Assembly (NCBI RefSeq): GCF_049896245.1
Contig: NZ_JAFCTX010000003.1
Coordinates: 130,857 to 194,856 of the forward strand
Direction: 5' to 3'
Length of the DNA stretch: 64,000 nt
Source of the DNA: Cypionkella sp049896245
GTDB taxonomy: Bacteria; Pseudomonadota; Alphaproteobacteria; Rhodobacterales; Rhodobacteraceae
Part shown: one piece after another, positions 35,389 through 43,879 of the stretch
How positions within the stretch are numbered: the stretch's first letter is position 1
Layout of the letters: the number at the start of each line of letters is the position of its first letter
Program-made: the position numbers and the translations under genes
Notes under the pieces: generated by a model
The model's input: only the letters and a program-made list of their open reading frames with translations
What the model was told of the DNA's origin: nothing
Databases searched by the model: none

Positions 35389-35748
35389 TTATTCCAACGG
35401 CGCCTCCGAAGTCAAAAGCTGCACCTGCATCGCACCCTTGTAACCGCGCAATTCGGCCTCAATCAGATGCGGTTTTGGCAGCCGGGGCGTCAGCACCAGA
35501 CAGCGCCCAGCATAGCCTAATTCGTTCAGCCGTGTCAGCACCACGATCGCGTCCAAACTGGCGCTGAACAGCGGAAACACCACCAGATCGGGGGCGATAC
35601 GGGCAAGTTTTTCCGGGCAAAGCTGCGCGAAGGGCAGCGAGAAGATCATAGCATCCTGCGACGCCGGGGCAGGCTCACCCCCGGCCAGATACAGGATTCG
35701 GCGGCTTGGCGGCTTTTGGCCTTGCAACAACCCCAACTGCGGTGGCAT
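35389..35748 (-). CDS. Small receiver-like protein lacking the phosphorylation site, divergent from phoR
   Basis: 119 aa, not assigned to a named family. The middle (APDLVVFPLFSASLDAIVVL, TRLNELGYAGRCLVLTPR) lines up by pattern with a response-regulator receiver: PDLVLLDLMMPGMDGxEVLxxLR, then VIVLTAR. The phospho-acceptor Asp position is Pro and the Lys of the last strand is missing, so it could not be phosphorylated. This is a pattern reading, not a database match. It starts about 195 bp from the phoR start in the opposite direction, suggesting a shared control region and perhaps a role in the phosphate response. The frame and GC content suit a real gene. Confidence 0.6.
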   Translation of the reverse strand: MPPQLGLLQGQKPPSRRILYLAGGEPAPASQDAMIFSLPFAQLCPEKLARIAPDLVVFPLFSASLDAIVVLTRLNELGYAGRCLVLTPRLPKPHLIEAELRGYKGAMQVQLLTSEAPLE

Positions 35749-35942
35749 GTTCGCCTCCCACTCACTCTACAGCGCGCTTTGGGGCTGAGAGGCGACGATA
35801 TTCTGCGCCTCCACAGCCAAAGCGCGAATTTCCGTTACGACACTCGCCTTATGTTAGCGCACACACGCCCGCGTGAGCAAGCACGAACCGGCATGATCAG
35901 TTGGCTCGGGATACAGATGGGCAAAGGCGAAGGGGACGGGCG

Positions 35943-36971
35943 ATGGATCACGCGGCCACAAAAGCATTGCTGGGCGGGCTGCCGCTGCCGGTGATCCTGA
36001 TAGCAATGGATGAGCGGATCGTGCAGGCAAACGGCCCCGCCGTGGCGCTGTTCGGGGCGGCGATCCTGGACCGCCATCATGCGCTCAGCTTCCGGCAGCC
36101 AGAGTTTTTGCGCGCCATCACCCAAGCGATGCAGCACGCCGAGACGGGTCGTATCCGCCTGATTCTTGCTGGGGCTGCGCAAGATACTATCTATGAAGTC
36201 TCGGTCAGCCCGGTGCCGCAGGGCGTGATTTGTGCCTTCGAGGATCGCTCGGCATGGGAGCAGATGGACCTGATGCGCCGCGATTTTGTCGCCAATGTCA
36301 GCCACGAGTTGCGCACGCCGCTGACCGCTTTGCTGGGCTTTATCGAAACCCTGCGCGGCCCCGCCCGCAATGACGCCCCTGCGCGCGAGCGGTTCCTGAC
36401 TATCATGGCGAGCGAAGCCGAACGGATGAACCGCCTCGTCCGTGATCTGCTGCATCTCAGCCGGGTTGAGGCCGAAGAACGCGTGCTGCCGGGAGATGAG
36501 GTTGATATTGCAGGGCTGTTGCGCACATCGTTGGCCAGCCTGCGCCCCGTGGCCGAAGCCGCACGCGTCACGATCAAGGTCGAGGGCTATGATCAACCGC
36601 TGATAATCCGCGCCGATGCCGATCAGATGACGCAAGTGCTGACCAACCTTGTCGAGAACGCGGTCAAATACGGCAGCCCGGCGGGAGCAGAGGTGCGCGT
36701 CGCCTTGACCATTGAAAAAGGCCCGCGCGGCCAACAACTGCGCATATCTGTCAGCGATCAGGGCGAGGGCATCGACCCGTTCCACATCCCCCGCCTGACC
36801 GAACGTTTCTACCGCGTTGATGGCCACCGCTCACGCGAAAAGGGCGGCACCGGTTTGGGTCTCGCTATCGTCAAACACATCGTCAACCGCCACCGGGGTA
36901 GGCTGATCATCGAAAGCGCCAAAGGCAAAGGCAGCCGATTCTCGGTGCTGCTGCCCTTTGATCCCCGCTAA
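35943..36971 (+). CDS. phoR: Phosphate regulon sensor histidine kinase
   Basis: 342 aa from ATG 35943 (GAAGGGGACGGG upstream). Sensor kinase for PhoB. N-terminal PAS-like domain at about 10-105, then the HisKA dimerisation helix with phospho-acceptor His121 in VANVSHELRTPLTALLGFIETLRG, and the ATPase domain with NLVENAVKYG (N box), DQGEGID (G1) and GGTGLGLAIVKHIV (G2). No transmembrane helix is visible, unlike E. coli PhoR, so it would be cytosolic or peripheral. A frame extension to 35901 adds nothing recognisable. The pst-phoU-phoB operon follows, separated by a Pho-box promoter. Confidence 0.9.
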   Translation: MDHAATKALLGGLPLPVILIAMDERIVQANGPAVALFGAAILDRHHALSFRQPEFLRAITQAMQHAETGRIRLILAGAAQDTIYEVSVSPVPQGVICAFEDRSAWEQMDLMRRDFVANVSHELRTPLTALLGFIETLRGPARNDAPARERFLTIMASEAERMNRLVRDLLHLSRVEAEERVLPGDEVDIAGLLRTSLASLRPVAEAARVTIKVEGYDQPLIIRADADQMTQVLTNLVENAVKYGSPAGAEVRVALTIEKGPRGQQLRISVSDQGEGIDPFHIPRLTERFYRVDGHRSREKGGTGLGLAIVKHIVNRHRGRLIIESAKGKGSRFSVLLPFDPR

Positions 36972-36994
36972 CCAAGATCGCGCCACAAGGACAT

Positions 36995-37026
36995 TCATTT
37001 TGGCTCAAATATCCCCGCCGGAGGCT
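36995..37026 (-). repeat. Dispersed element, copy 2
   Basis: On the minus strand it reads GCCTCCGGCGGGGATATTT then GAGCCAAAATGAA, closely matching the copy at 168-200. It lies between the phoR stop and the Pho box. Confidence 0.6.
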
Positions 37027-37080
37027 CCCCCGCCGCCGCACACACGCCGTTTCAGGCCATTTCCCCCCGCTCCACCCATC

Positions 37081-37113
37081 CCGTCATATATATGTTACAA
37101 AACTGTCGCAAAA
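37081..37113 (+). promoter_or_regulatory. PhoB box (three 11-bp half-sites) of the pst operon
   Basis: Three consecutive 11-mers: CCGTCATATAT, ATGTTACAAAA, CTGTCGCAAAA. This fits the CTGTCAT-plus-AT-rich 11-bp repeat that PhoB binds as a -35 substitute. A possible -10, TAGGAT, is at 37117-37122. The box lies 78 nt before pstS. Confidence 0.75.
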
Positions 37114-37191
37114 CCATAGGATATCCTGCCTAGACGGGGCTGCGAAGGGCAAGCCATCCGGGCCGCCCTCAGGAATTAACTGGAGAGCAAC

Positions 37192-38247
37192 ATGTCTCTG
37201 ATCAAACTGATCCCTTCCGCCGTGGCGATCCTTGCCGCTACGACCGTAATCGCTTCGGCGCGTGACCAACTGCAAATCGCGGGTTCTTCCACCGTGCTGC
37301 CTTACGCCACCATCGTGGCCGAAGCGTTCGGCGAAAACGGCGAATTCAAGACTCCGGTCGTTGAAGGCGGCGGTTCGGGCGCTGGCCGTAAGAAGCTGTG
37401 CGAAGGCGTGGGCGAGTCGACCATCGACATCGCGAACTCGTCGTCGCGTATCAGCCAGTCTGACATCGACCTGTGCAAAACCAATGGCGTCACCGACATC
37501 ATGGAAGTCCGCATCGGCTATGATGGAATCGTGTTCGCTTCCGACATCAACGGCCCGGATTTCGTGCTGACCCCGGTTGACGTGTTTAACGCCATCGGCG
37601 CGCAAACCGCAAAAGACGGCGCTTTGGTTGCCAACACCGCAAAGACCTGGGCAGACGCCAACGCGGCGCTTCCGGCACAAGACATCCTCGCCTTCATCCC
37701 CGGCACCAAGCACGGCACGCGCGAAGTGTTCGACACCAAAGTGCTGCTGGAAGGTTGCAAAACTAACGGCGCTTACGATCTGTTCCTCGCCGCTTCGAAA
37801 GAAGCTGACGATGGCGCCAAGAAAAAAGACGCTGAAAAGCAGTGTTTCACCACCCGCTCGGATGGCACTTCGGTCGATATCGACGGCGACTACACTGAAA
37901 CTCTGTCGCGCATCGCTGCCAACAAGAACGCTGTCGGCGTGTTCGGTCTGTCGTTCTACGAGAACAACACCGACAAGCTGAAAGTCGCAACCGTCAACGG
38001 CATCAGCCCGTCAGTTGAGACGATCTCGAAAGGCGAATACCCGGTGTCGCGCCCGCTCTACTTCTACGTGAAGAAAGCCCATATCGGCGTGGTCCCCGGC
38101 CTGAAAGAATACATCCAGTTCTTCGTGTCCGATGACATGGCTGGCCCGGATGGCAAATTGGCCGAATACGGTCTGGTTCCCGATCCGGAACTGGCGGCTA
38201 CCCAAGCCGCTGTTGAAGCTGAAACCGTGATGGGCCCGCTGCAATAA
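37192..38247 (+). CDS. pstS: Phosphate ABC transporter substrate-binding protein
   Basis: 351 aa, start after CTGGAGAG. Periplasmic phosphate-binding protein. Signal peptide of about 23 residues (cut likely after ASA), then QIAGSSTVLPYA, the phosphate-binding loop opening, and EGGGSGAGRKKLCEG and IANSSSRISQSDIDLC, which supply further ligands. Cys pairs suggest disulfides. A 10-bp hairpin after the stop may let pstS be made in excess over pstCAB. It is under PhoB control through the box upstream. Confidence 0.96.
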   Translation: MSLIKLIPSAVAILAATTVIASARDQLQIAGSSTVLPYATIVAEAFGENGEFKTPVVEGGGSGAGRKKLCEGVGESTIDIANSSSRISQSDIDLCKTNGVTDIMEVRIGYDGIVFASDINGPDFVLTPVDVFNAIGAQTAKDGALVANTAKTWADANAALPAQDILAFIPGTKHGTREVFDTKVLLEGCKTNGAYDLFLAASKEADDGAKKKDAEKQCFTTRSDGTSVDIDGDYTETLSRIAANKNAVGVFGLSFYENNTDKLKVATVNGISPSVETISKGEYPVSRPLYFYVKKAHIGVVPGLKEYIQFFVSDDMAGPDGKLAEYGLVPDPELAATQAAVEAETVMGPLQ

Positions 38248-38260
38248 TCCTAAGCTAAAG

Positions 38261-38284
38261 GCGGCGCGAGGCATCTCGCGCCGC
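38261..38284 (+). terminator. Intercistronic hairpin between pstS and pstC
   Basis: GCGGCGCGAG (38261-38270), loop GCAT, CTCGCGCCGC (38275-38284): a 10-bp perfect stem 13 nt after the pstS stop. Because the operon continues, it is more likely a partial terminator or 3' stabiliser than a full stop. Confidence 0.65.
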
Positions 38285-38325
38285 TTGTCTATCCAGCGCC
38301 TGTCCCTGTCATTGGTAGGAACCCC

Positions 38326-39774
38326 ATGAGCCTCGGACTCATCTCCGTTATCATTCTCGCCCTCGCCGTCGCGGGCTATGTGATCGGCCGCCGTAAGGCT
38401 GTCGGCCAAGTCGAAGGCGATATTCGCAAATTACATTCCCTGCCGCCGTTTTATGGTCGCATCACCGCTTTGCTCACCGCTGTGCCTGCGTTTTTTCTGA
38501 TCGCCGCATGGCTTTTGGCACAACCGTTGTTTTTGGAAAACAAAGCGATCAGCCTGATTAACCCCGCCGAGCTTCCCGCAGGCAAATCCGCCGAGCTGGT
38601 GATGGCCGATGTCCGCCGTGTCGCCGCTGGCCTGAACATGCTGGAAGCGCGCGGCGATGATGTTGGCCCCTTACTTGCCAGTCCAACCGCGCTGAAAATT
38701 GCATTGAATGGTGCGGGTGTGGTGTTGGAAACCGAGCCTACGTCCTCAACCTTGGCCGCCACGGCAGCTTTACGTGACGCTGGCGAAACCTCTCGCCTTG
38801 CAATGGCCGGGGCAGCACTTCTGCTGGCGCTGGCTGGTCTGGCCTTTGGCCTCAGCCGGATCAATCCCGAATACCGCGCCCGCAACGCCACCGAGCAATT
38901 TGCAATGTGGTTGTTGATGGCCTCAAGCCTGATCGCGGTACTGACCACGGTGGGTATCGTCGCATCCTTGCTGTTCGAGTCGATCCACTTCTTCCGGCTG
39001 TATCCGGCTTCTGAATTCTTCTTCTCAAGCGTCTGGAAACCGCAGTTCGGCGGTGGCTCCAGTCTCGGCATCCTGCCTCTGCTCTGGGGCACGCTTTATG
39101 TCTCGGTGATAGCTTTGATAGTCGCCGTGCCAATCGGCTTGATGTCAGCGATCTATCTGGCTGAATACGCCTCCCGCTCGACCCGCGCTTGGGTGAAACC
39201 GGCGATTGAGATCCTCGCCGGTATCCCGACCATCGTTTACGGCCTGTTCGCGCTTGTCACGGTTGGCCCGCTGCTGCGCGATTACTTCGCCTCACCGCTT
39301 GGCCTTGGCAATTCGTCCTCCTCGGTGATGACCGCAGGCTTGGTGATGGGCATCATGGTGATCCCTTTCGTGTCCTCGCTTTCCGACGATATCATCAATG
39401 CCGTGCCGCAATCTCTGCGCGATGGCTCGCTTGGTCTTGGGGCAACCCCATCCGAAACCATCAAACAAGTGGTGATCCCCGCAGCGCTTCCCGGCATCGT
39501 CGGTGCGGTTTTGCTGGCAGCCTCACGTGCGATTGGTGAGACGATGATCGTGGTGATGGGGGCAGGGGCCGCCGCCCAGCTGTCGATGAACCCGTTCGAA
39601 GCGATGACGACGGTAACTGTGAAAATCGTCAGCCAGCTTACCGGCGATACCGAATTCGCCAGCCCTGAAACCTTGGTCGCCTTCGCCTTGGGTCTGACAT
39701 TGTTCTGCCTGACCTTGGCGCTGAACATCGTCGCCTTGGTGATTGTGCGTAAATACCGGGAGCAATACGAATGA
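38326..39774 (+). CDS. pstC: Phosphate ABC transporter permease PstC
   Basis: 482 aa, start after TAGGAA. Inner-membrane half of the phosphate channel. The C-terminal 270 residues have the six-helix permease domain with the EAA-type loop DGSLGLGATPSETIKQVVIPAALPGIVGAV. The N-terminal extension, about 180 residues with two or three extra helices (LGLISVIILALAVAGYVIGRR), is longer than in E. coli PstC and typical of alphaproteobacteria. It overlaps pstA by ATGA. Confidence 0.94.
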   Translation: MSLGLISVIILALAVAGYVIGRRKAVGQVEGDIRKLHSLPPFYGRITALLTAVPAFFLIAAWLLAQPLFLENKAISLINPAELPAGKSAELVMADVRRVAAGLNMLEARGDDVGPLLASPTALKIALNGAGVVLETEPTSSTLAATAALRDAGETSRLAMAGAALLLALAGLAFGLSRINPEYRARNATEQFAMWLLMASSLIAVLTTVGIVASLLFESIHFFRLYPASEFFFSSVWKPQFGGGSSLGILPLLWGTLYVSVIALIVAVPIGLMSAIYLAEYASRSTRAWVKPAIEILAGIPTIVYGLFALVTVGPLLRDYFASPLGLGNSSSSVMTAGLVMGIMVIPFVSSLSDDIINAVPQSLRDGSLGLGATPSETIKQVVIPAALPGIVGAVLLAASRAIGETMIVVMGAGAAAQLSMNPFEAMTTVTVKIVSQLTGDTEFASPETLVAFALGLTLFCLTLALNIVALVIVRKYREQYE

Positions 39775-41123
39775 CCGCCCGCCCGTTGAACCCACGCGCC
39801 GCCATCGACACCCGCGCGTCGCTGCTGGTGCAAGACCCGCGCACCAAAGCCCGCAACGCCACCGAAAAACGCTTCCGCGCCTATGGCCTGACTGCTATCG
39901 TGGTGGCCCTCTTGGCCCTCGTCTGGCTGCTGGTCTCGATCTTCGGCAACGGCCTGCCAGCGTTCAAGCAGACTTTTATCACTTTGCCAGTTACCCTTGA
40001 TGAAAGCCTGCTCGACAAAGGCGGCAAACGCGATCCCGCTGATCTTGTCAAAGCCACCACCGTCACTTATGGCAAACTTCTGGCAGCGTCACTGGAAGCC
40101 GAAATCACTGCCAAAGGCCTGAACTTGGGCGAGATGAATCCCAAAGACCTTACCAAAATGATCTCCGAGGAATCGCCCGCCACCCTGCGCAACCGTGTTC
40201 TGGCCGACCCCTCGCTGATCGGCACCACGATCAAGGTCAATGTCTTGGCCTCGGGCCGCATCGACGGCTACTACAAGGGCCGGGTGACGATGGAATCCGC
40301 CGCCTTGGACAAAAACACCTCGCCCGCGCAACTGGCGCTTGCCGATCAGCTGAAAACCGCAGGCGTGCTGAAAACCCAAATCAACCCCGGCTTCCTCACC
40401 ATGCCCGATGCGTCAGACAAACGCCCCGAAGCCGCAGGGCTTGGCGTGGCCATCGTAGGCTCTCTCTACATGATGTTCGTGGTACTGGTGCTGGCATTGC
40501 CCATTGGCGTCGCCACGTCCGTCTACCTCGAAGAATTTGCCCCGAAAAACAAATTCACCGACCTGATTGAGGTGAACATCGCCAACCTTGCCGCCGTGCC
40601 CTCCATCGTCTACGGCATCCTTGGCCTGTCGATTTTCATCAACTTCGCAGGGCTTCCACAGTCTGCCCCCATCGTCGGTGGCTTGGTGCTGACCCTGATG
40701 ACCCTGCCGCGGATCATCATCCCGACCCGCGCCGCCCTGAAAGCCGTGCCACCCTCTATCCGCGACGCAGCCCTCGGCATTGGCGCAAGCCGTTTGCAAA
40801 CCATCACCCACCATGTCCTGCCGCTCGCAATGCCCGGTATCCTCACCGGAACCATCATCGGCCTCGCACAAGCCTTGGGCGAAACCGCACCGCTGCTGCT
40901 GATCGGCATGGTCGCCTTCGTCCGCGACTTCCCCGGCGCCCCACCCGAAGGCCTGTTCGACCCGGCCTCGGCGCTGCCTGTGCAAATCTACAACTGGACC
41001 CAACGCGGCGATCCCGGCTTTGTCGAACGCGCCTCTGGGGCCATCATCGTGTTGCTGGTTTTCCTGATCGCAATGAACGCCGTGGCGATCTACTTCCGCC
41101 GCAAATTTGAACGCCGCTGGTAA
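39771..41123 (+). CDS. pstA: Phosphate ABC transporter permease PstA
   Basis: 450 aa, starting at the ATGA overlap with pstC. Second permease subunit. Cytoplasmic N-terminus, one helix (LTAIVVALLALVWLLVSIFG), a periplasmic insert of about 130 residues, then the permease core with AALGIGASRLQTITHHVLPLAMPGILTGTIIGLAQALGETAPLLLIG as EAA loop and helix. The insert is a feature of the longer alphaproteobacterial PstA. It is followed 11 nt later by pstB. Confidence 0.93.
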   Translation: MTARPLNPRAAIDTRASLLVQDPRTKARNATEKRFRAYGLTAIVVALLALVWLLVSIFGNGLPAFKQTFITLPVTLDESLLDKGGKRDPADLVKATTVTYGKLLAASLEAEITAKGLNLGEMNPKDLTKMISEESPATLRNRVLADPSLIGTTIKVNVLASGRIDGYYKGRVTMESAALDKNTSPAQLALADQLKTAGVLKTQINPGFLTMPDASDKRPEAAGLGVAIVGSLYMMFVVLVLALPIGVATSVYLEEFAPKNKFTDLIEVNIANLAAVPSIVYGILGLSIFINFAGLPQSAPIVGGLVLTLMTLPRIIIPTRAALKAVPPSIRDAALGIGASRLQTITHHVLPLAMPGILTGTIIGLAQALGETAPLLLIGMVAFVRDFPGAPPEGLFDPASALPVQIYNWTQRGDPGFVERASGAIIVLLVFLIAMNAVAIYFRRKFERRW

Positions 41124-41134
41124 GGGAAAATCAC

Positions 41135-41929
41135 ATGAAAGACCAACGATTGGAGACCCGCGTGGACACCCAGACCATCAAGATTGAGGCCCGTAAGGCT
41201 CAGGTTTACTACGGCACCAACCATGCCATCAAAGATGTCGATGTTGATATCATGGACAAAACCGTGACCGCCTTCATCGGCCCGTCGGGTTGTGGCAAAT
41301 CCACCTTCCTGCGCTGCCTGAACCGGATGAACGACACCATCCCGTCCTGTCGTGTGGAAGGTTCGATCACGCTGGAAGGCGAGAGCATCTACGACCCCCG
41401 CGTCGATCCGGTGCAACTGCGCGCCCGCATCGGCATGGTGTTCCAAAAGCCAAACCCGTTCCCGAAGTCGATTTATGACAATGTGGCCTACGGCCCGAAA
41501 ATCCACGGCCTGACCCGCAACAAAGCCGAACTCGACGCAATCGTCGAATCCTGCCTGCGCAAAGCCGCCCTGTGGAACGAGGTGAAAGACCGCCTGCAAG
41601 CCCCGGGCACTGGCCTTTCCGGCGGCCAACAGCAACGCCTCTGCATCGCCCGCGCCATCGCCACCAGCCCAGAAGTGCTGCTGATGGATGAACCTTGCTC
41701 GGCACTTGACCCGATTGCCACCGCACATGTCGAGGAGTTGATCGACGAGTTGCGCAGCCAATTCTCGGTGGTGATCGTCACCCACTCGATGCAGCAAGCC
41801 GCCCGCGTCAGCCAACGCACCGCCTTCTTCCACCTGGGCAATCTCGTCGAATTTGGCGAAACCGGGCAGATCTTTACCAATCCGAAAGATCCGCGCACGG
41901 AATCCTATATCTCTGGCCGGATCGGTTAA
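41135..41929 (+). CDS. pstB: Phosphate ABC transporter ATP-binding protein
   Basis: 264 aa, start ATG with GGTAAGGG upstream. ATPase of the Pst complex. Walker A GPSGCGKSTFLRCLNRMND, ABC signature LSGGQQQRLCIARAIATSPEVLLMDEPCSALDP with Walker B, and the switch His in IVTHSMQQAARVSQRTAFF. The sequence is typical PstB over its full length. phoU starts 11 nt after the stop. Confidence 0.97.
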   Translation: MKDQRLETRVDTQTIKIEARKAQVYYGTNHAIKDVDVDIMDKTVTAFIGPSGCGKSTFLRCLNRMNDTIPSCRVEGSITLEGESIYDPRVDPVQLRARIGMVFQKPNPFPKSIYDNVAYGPKIHGLTRNKAELDAIVESCLRKAALWNEVKDRLQAPGTGLSGGQQQRLCIARAIATSPEVLLMDEPCSALDPIATAHVEELIDELRSQFSVVIVTHSMQQAARVSQRTAFFHLGNLVEFGETGQIFTNPKDPRTESYISGRIG

Positions 41930-41940
41930 GGAACACAAAC

Positions 41941-42645
41941 ATGTTGAATGACCCCCACATCGCCCGCGTTTTCGACCGTGATCTTGAAGCGGTTCAGGCC
42001 ATGATCATGAAAATGGGTGGGCTTGTTGAAGCCGCCCTCTCAGATGCCGCCAAAGCGCTGGATACCCAAGACGAAAGCCTCGCCGATCAGGTGCGCCAAG
42101 GTGACATAGCCATCGATCAGCTGGAAGAAATGATCAACACTGAATGTGCCCGCCTGATCGCTTTGCGCGCGCCGATTGCCACCGATCTGCGCACCGTGCT
42201 GACCGTGATGAAAATCGCCTCCAGCTTAGAGCGTTGCGGTGATTATGCCAAAAACCTCGCCAAACGTGCTCGGGTGCTGAACGCGATGTCGCCGATCCCC
42301 GGTGCCGCAGGCTCGATCCGCCGGATGGCGCGCCAAGTGGGCCTTCAACTGAAGGATGCGCTTGATGCCTTCGTGTCGCGCGATGCAGGCCTTGCCGCCG
42401 AAGTGCGTCTGCGCGATGAAGAAGTCGATCAGATGTATAACGCTTTGTTCCGCGAATTCCTCACGCATATGATGGAAGACACCCGCAACATTTCGGCCTG
42501 TATGCACCTGCATTTCATCGCTAAAAACATCGAACGTGTCGGCGACCACGCCACCACCATCGCCGAGCAGGTGATCTATCTCACCACCGGATCGCTGCCC
42601 GATGAGGCCCGCCCGAAAGCCGAACTTGCTGGCGGAATTGCCTGA
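41941..42645 (+). CDS. phoU: Phosphate signalling protein PhoU
   Basis: 234 aa. Cytosolic all-helical metal-binding protein that links the Pst transporter to PhoR and keeps the kinase off when phosphate is plentiful. Two PhoU repeats are visible: residues about 10-110 (LRTVLTVMKIASSLERCGDYAKNLAKRA) and about 120-220 (HLHFIAKNIERVGDHATTIAEQVIYLTTG), each with the E-R-(C/V)-GD metal motif. Its stop overlaps the phoB start (TGATG), so both are coupled. Confidence 0.96.
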   Translation: MLNDPHIARVFDRDLEAVQAMIMKMGGLVEAALSDAAKALDTQDESLADQVRQGDIAIDQLEEMINTECARLIALRAPIATDLRTVLTVMKIASSLERCGDYAKNLAKRARVLNAMSPIPGAAGSIRRMARQVGLQLKDALDAFVSRDAGLAAEVRLRDEEVDQMYNALFREFLTHMMEDTRNISACMHLHFIAKNIERVGDHATTIAEQVIYLTTGSLPDEARPKAELAGGIA

Positions 42646-43331
42646 TGGCACCCCGTCCATCGGTTCTGCTGGTCGAGGATGAACCAGCACAACGCGCCGT
42701 CCTTTCCTATAATCTTGAAGCCGAAGGCTTCGAGGTGCGCACCGCTGACAATGGCGAAGACGCATTGGCTTTGATCGGTGAAGAAGCCCCCGACCTGATC
42801 CTTTTGGATTGGATGATGCCGCATGTTTCCGGCATCGAGGTCTGCCGCCGCCTGAAAGCCCGGCCAGAAACCCGTGGCATCCCGATCATCATGCTCTCGG
42901 CGCGCTCGGAAGAAGTCGATAAGGTGCGGGGTCTGGAAACCGGGGCCGATGATTACGTGATCAAACCCTATTCCGTCGTTGAGTTGATGGCCCGCCTGCG
43001 CGCGCAACTGCGCCGCGTGCGCCCCGCCACAGCAGGCCTTTTGCTGGAATGGGGCGACATCCGCCTCGATACAGAAACCCACCGCGTCTACCGCAGCGAC
43101 AAAGTGCTGAAACTCGGCCCCACCGAATTCCGCCTGCTCGCCACCTTCATGGAAAAACCGGGTAGGGTGTTCTCGCGCGAAAGCCTGCTGGACCGCGTCT
43201 GGGGCCGCGACATCTATGTCGACACCCGCACCGTAGATGTCCACATTGGTCGGTTGCGCAAATCGCTCTGCACCTTCGGCGGCGATGATCCCCTGCGCAC
43301 CGTGCGCGGGGCGGGCTACGCTCTGGGGTAA
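42645..43331 (+). CDS. phoB: Phosphate regulon response regulator PhoB
   Basis: 228 aa. Receiver domain at about 5-120 with the phospho-acceptor Asp in LILLDWMMPHVSGIEVCRRL and the Lys in DDYVIKPYS. The winged-helix DNA-binding domain is at about 130-225 (LKLGPTEFRLLATFMEKPGRVFSRESLLDRVWGRDIYVDTRTVDVHIGRLRK). It activates the pst operon through the 11-bp repeats. It ends the operon; two hairpins follow. Confidence 0.96.
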   Translation: MAPRPSVLLVEDEPAQRAVLSYNLEAEGFEVRTADNGEDALALIGEEAPDLILLDWMMPHVSGIEVCRRLKARPETRGIPIIMLSARSEEVDKVRGLETGADDYVIKPYSVVELMARLRAQLRRVRPATAGLLLEWGDIRLDTETHRVYRSDKVLKLGPTEFRLLATFMEKPGRVFSRESLLDRVWGRDIYVDTRTVDVHIGRLRKSLCTFGGDDPLRTVRGAGYALG

Positions 43332-43341
43332 GACGCGCCCG

Positions 43342-43366
43342 GAAAACCCTCCAGTGGAGGGTTTTC
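43342..43366 (+). terminator. First hairpin after phoB
   Basis: GAAAACCCTCC (43342-43352), loop AGT, GGAGGGTTTTC (43356-43366): an 11-bp perfect stem 10 nt after the phoB stop, with a T-run in its 3' arm. Likely terminator, possibly in both directions. Confidence 0.75.
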
Positions 43367-43377
43367 AGCGTCGAACG

Positions 43378-43397
43378 CCCTCGCACGCCTGCGAGGG
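43378..43397 (+). terminator. Second hairpin after phoB
   Basis: CCCTCGCA, loop CGCC, TGCGAGGG: an 8-bp perfect stem 11 nt downstream of the first hairpin. GATTTT follows at 43405-43410. The pair would make a tandem terminator for the pst operon. Confidence 0.6.
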
Positions 43398-43708
43398 TTG
43401 GGTGGATTTTAGACCCATGAGCAACATACATAACACAGGGCAGCGCCCTACCGCCGGCTGGGCGCTGCAACCTTTGTTCCAAGCGCTTTATGCCTCAGCC
43501 AATTCCCCAGATGTTCTAAGCGGGACAGCGCGAAAGCGCCTGCCCGTGGCCGGGCTGGGAGGCAGGCGCTGCCCGGCAGCGCATACGCGCCTTGATTCTG
43601 GGCGGGTGAGTTATTCTAAAACCGCAGGAAGGCACGCGCGCAGACGTCAAAATCTTAGGGTCTGAATATTGTGAGAGTGCGCCCGAAGTTTCGAGTTGAG
43701 CAACTTAT
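43398..43708 (+). other. Non-coding stretch with nested inverted repeats, possible structured RNA or repeat element
   Basis: No credible gene. Perfect inverted repeats: GCAGCGCCC (43440-43448) with GGGCGCTGC (43460-43468), and AGCGCCTGCC (43535-43544) with GGCAGGCGCT (43561-43570). A competing pair is GCGCTGCC (43566-43573) with GGCAGCGC (43575-43582). A GCGC-GAAA-GCGC hairpin with a GNRA loop also occurs around 43528-43539. The motifs GCGCTGCC/GGCAGCGC recur in both halves, as in a two-ended repeat element. Similar GC-rich intergenic elements occur in Rhodobacteraceae, so repeat origin is as likely as an RNA gene. The end, from about 43670, falls to lower GC. Confidence 0.45.
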
Positions 43709-43879
43709 CTAGCGACTCGAAATTTTTCGCCCTAAATGCTTTTCGACCAAAGCGCGAAGACTTTCCAATCCACCGACTGCATCCTCAAGAGCTTTCCGCA
43801 GTTTCTGATCATGGTTGGGGCGGTACTTTCCACCCTTGGTTTGTTCGCCGCAGCCACACATGCATTGCAAGTCCGCCAT
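43709..43879 (-). CDS. Tiny Cys-rich protein with a CxCGCG zinc-ribbon-like motif
   Basis: 56 aa from ATG 43879, with GGCAGGTGAA directly upstream; the open frame extends to 43993 but without a ribosome site. Sequence: CMCGCGEQTKGGKYRPNHD, then a helical KLRKALEDAVGGLESLRALVEKHLG. The pattern C-x-CGCG, then GG-(K/R)(Y/F)-x-P-(N/G)HD-x-KL, is one I recall from many short hypothetical proteins of bacteria and phages, probably a metal-binding knuckle. DNA here is clearly lower in GC than its neighbours (roughly 50 percent), suggesting recent acquisition. An inverted repeat TTTCGAGT/ACTCGAAA (43689-43722) spans its stop. Confidence 0.55.
   Translation of the reverse strand: MADLQCMCGCGEQTKGGKYRPNHDQKLRKALEDAVGGLESLRALVEKHLGRKISSR

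Noticed and set aside
43398..43708. tmRNA, 6S, SRP RNA or RNase P RNA after phoB
   Set aside because: None of the conserved sequence blocks I know for these RNAs is visible; only GC-rich inverted repeats.
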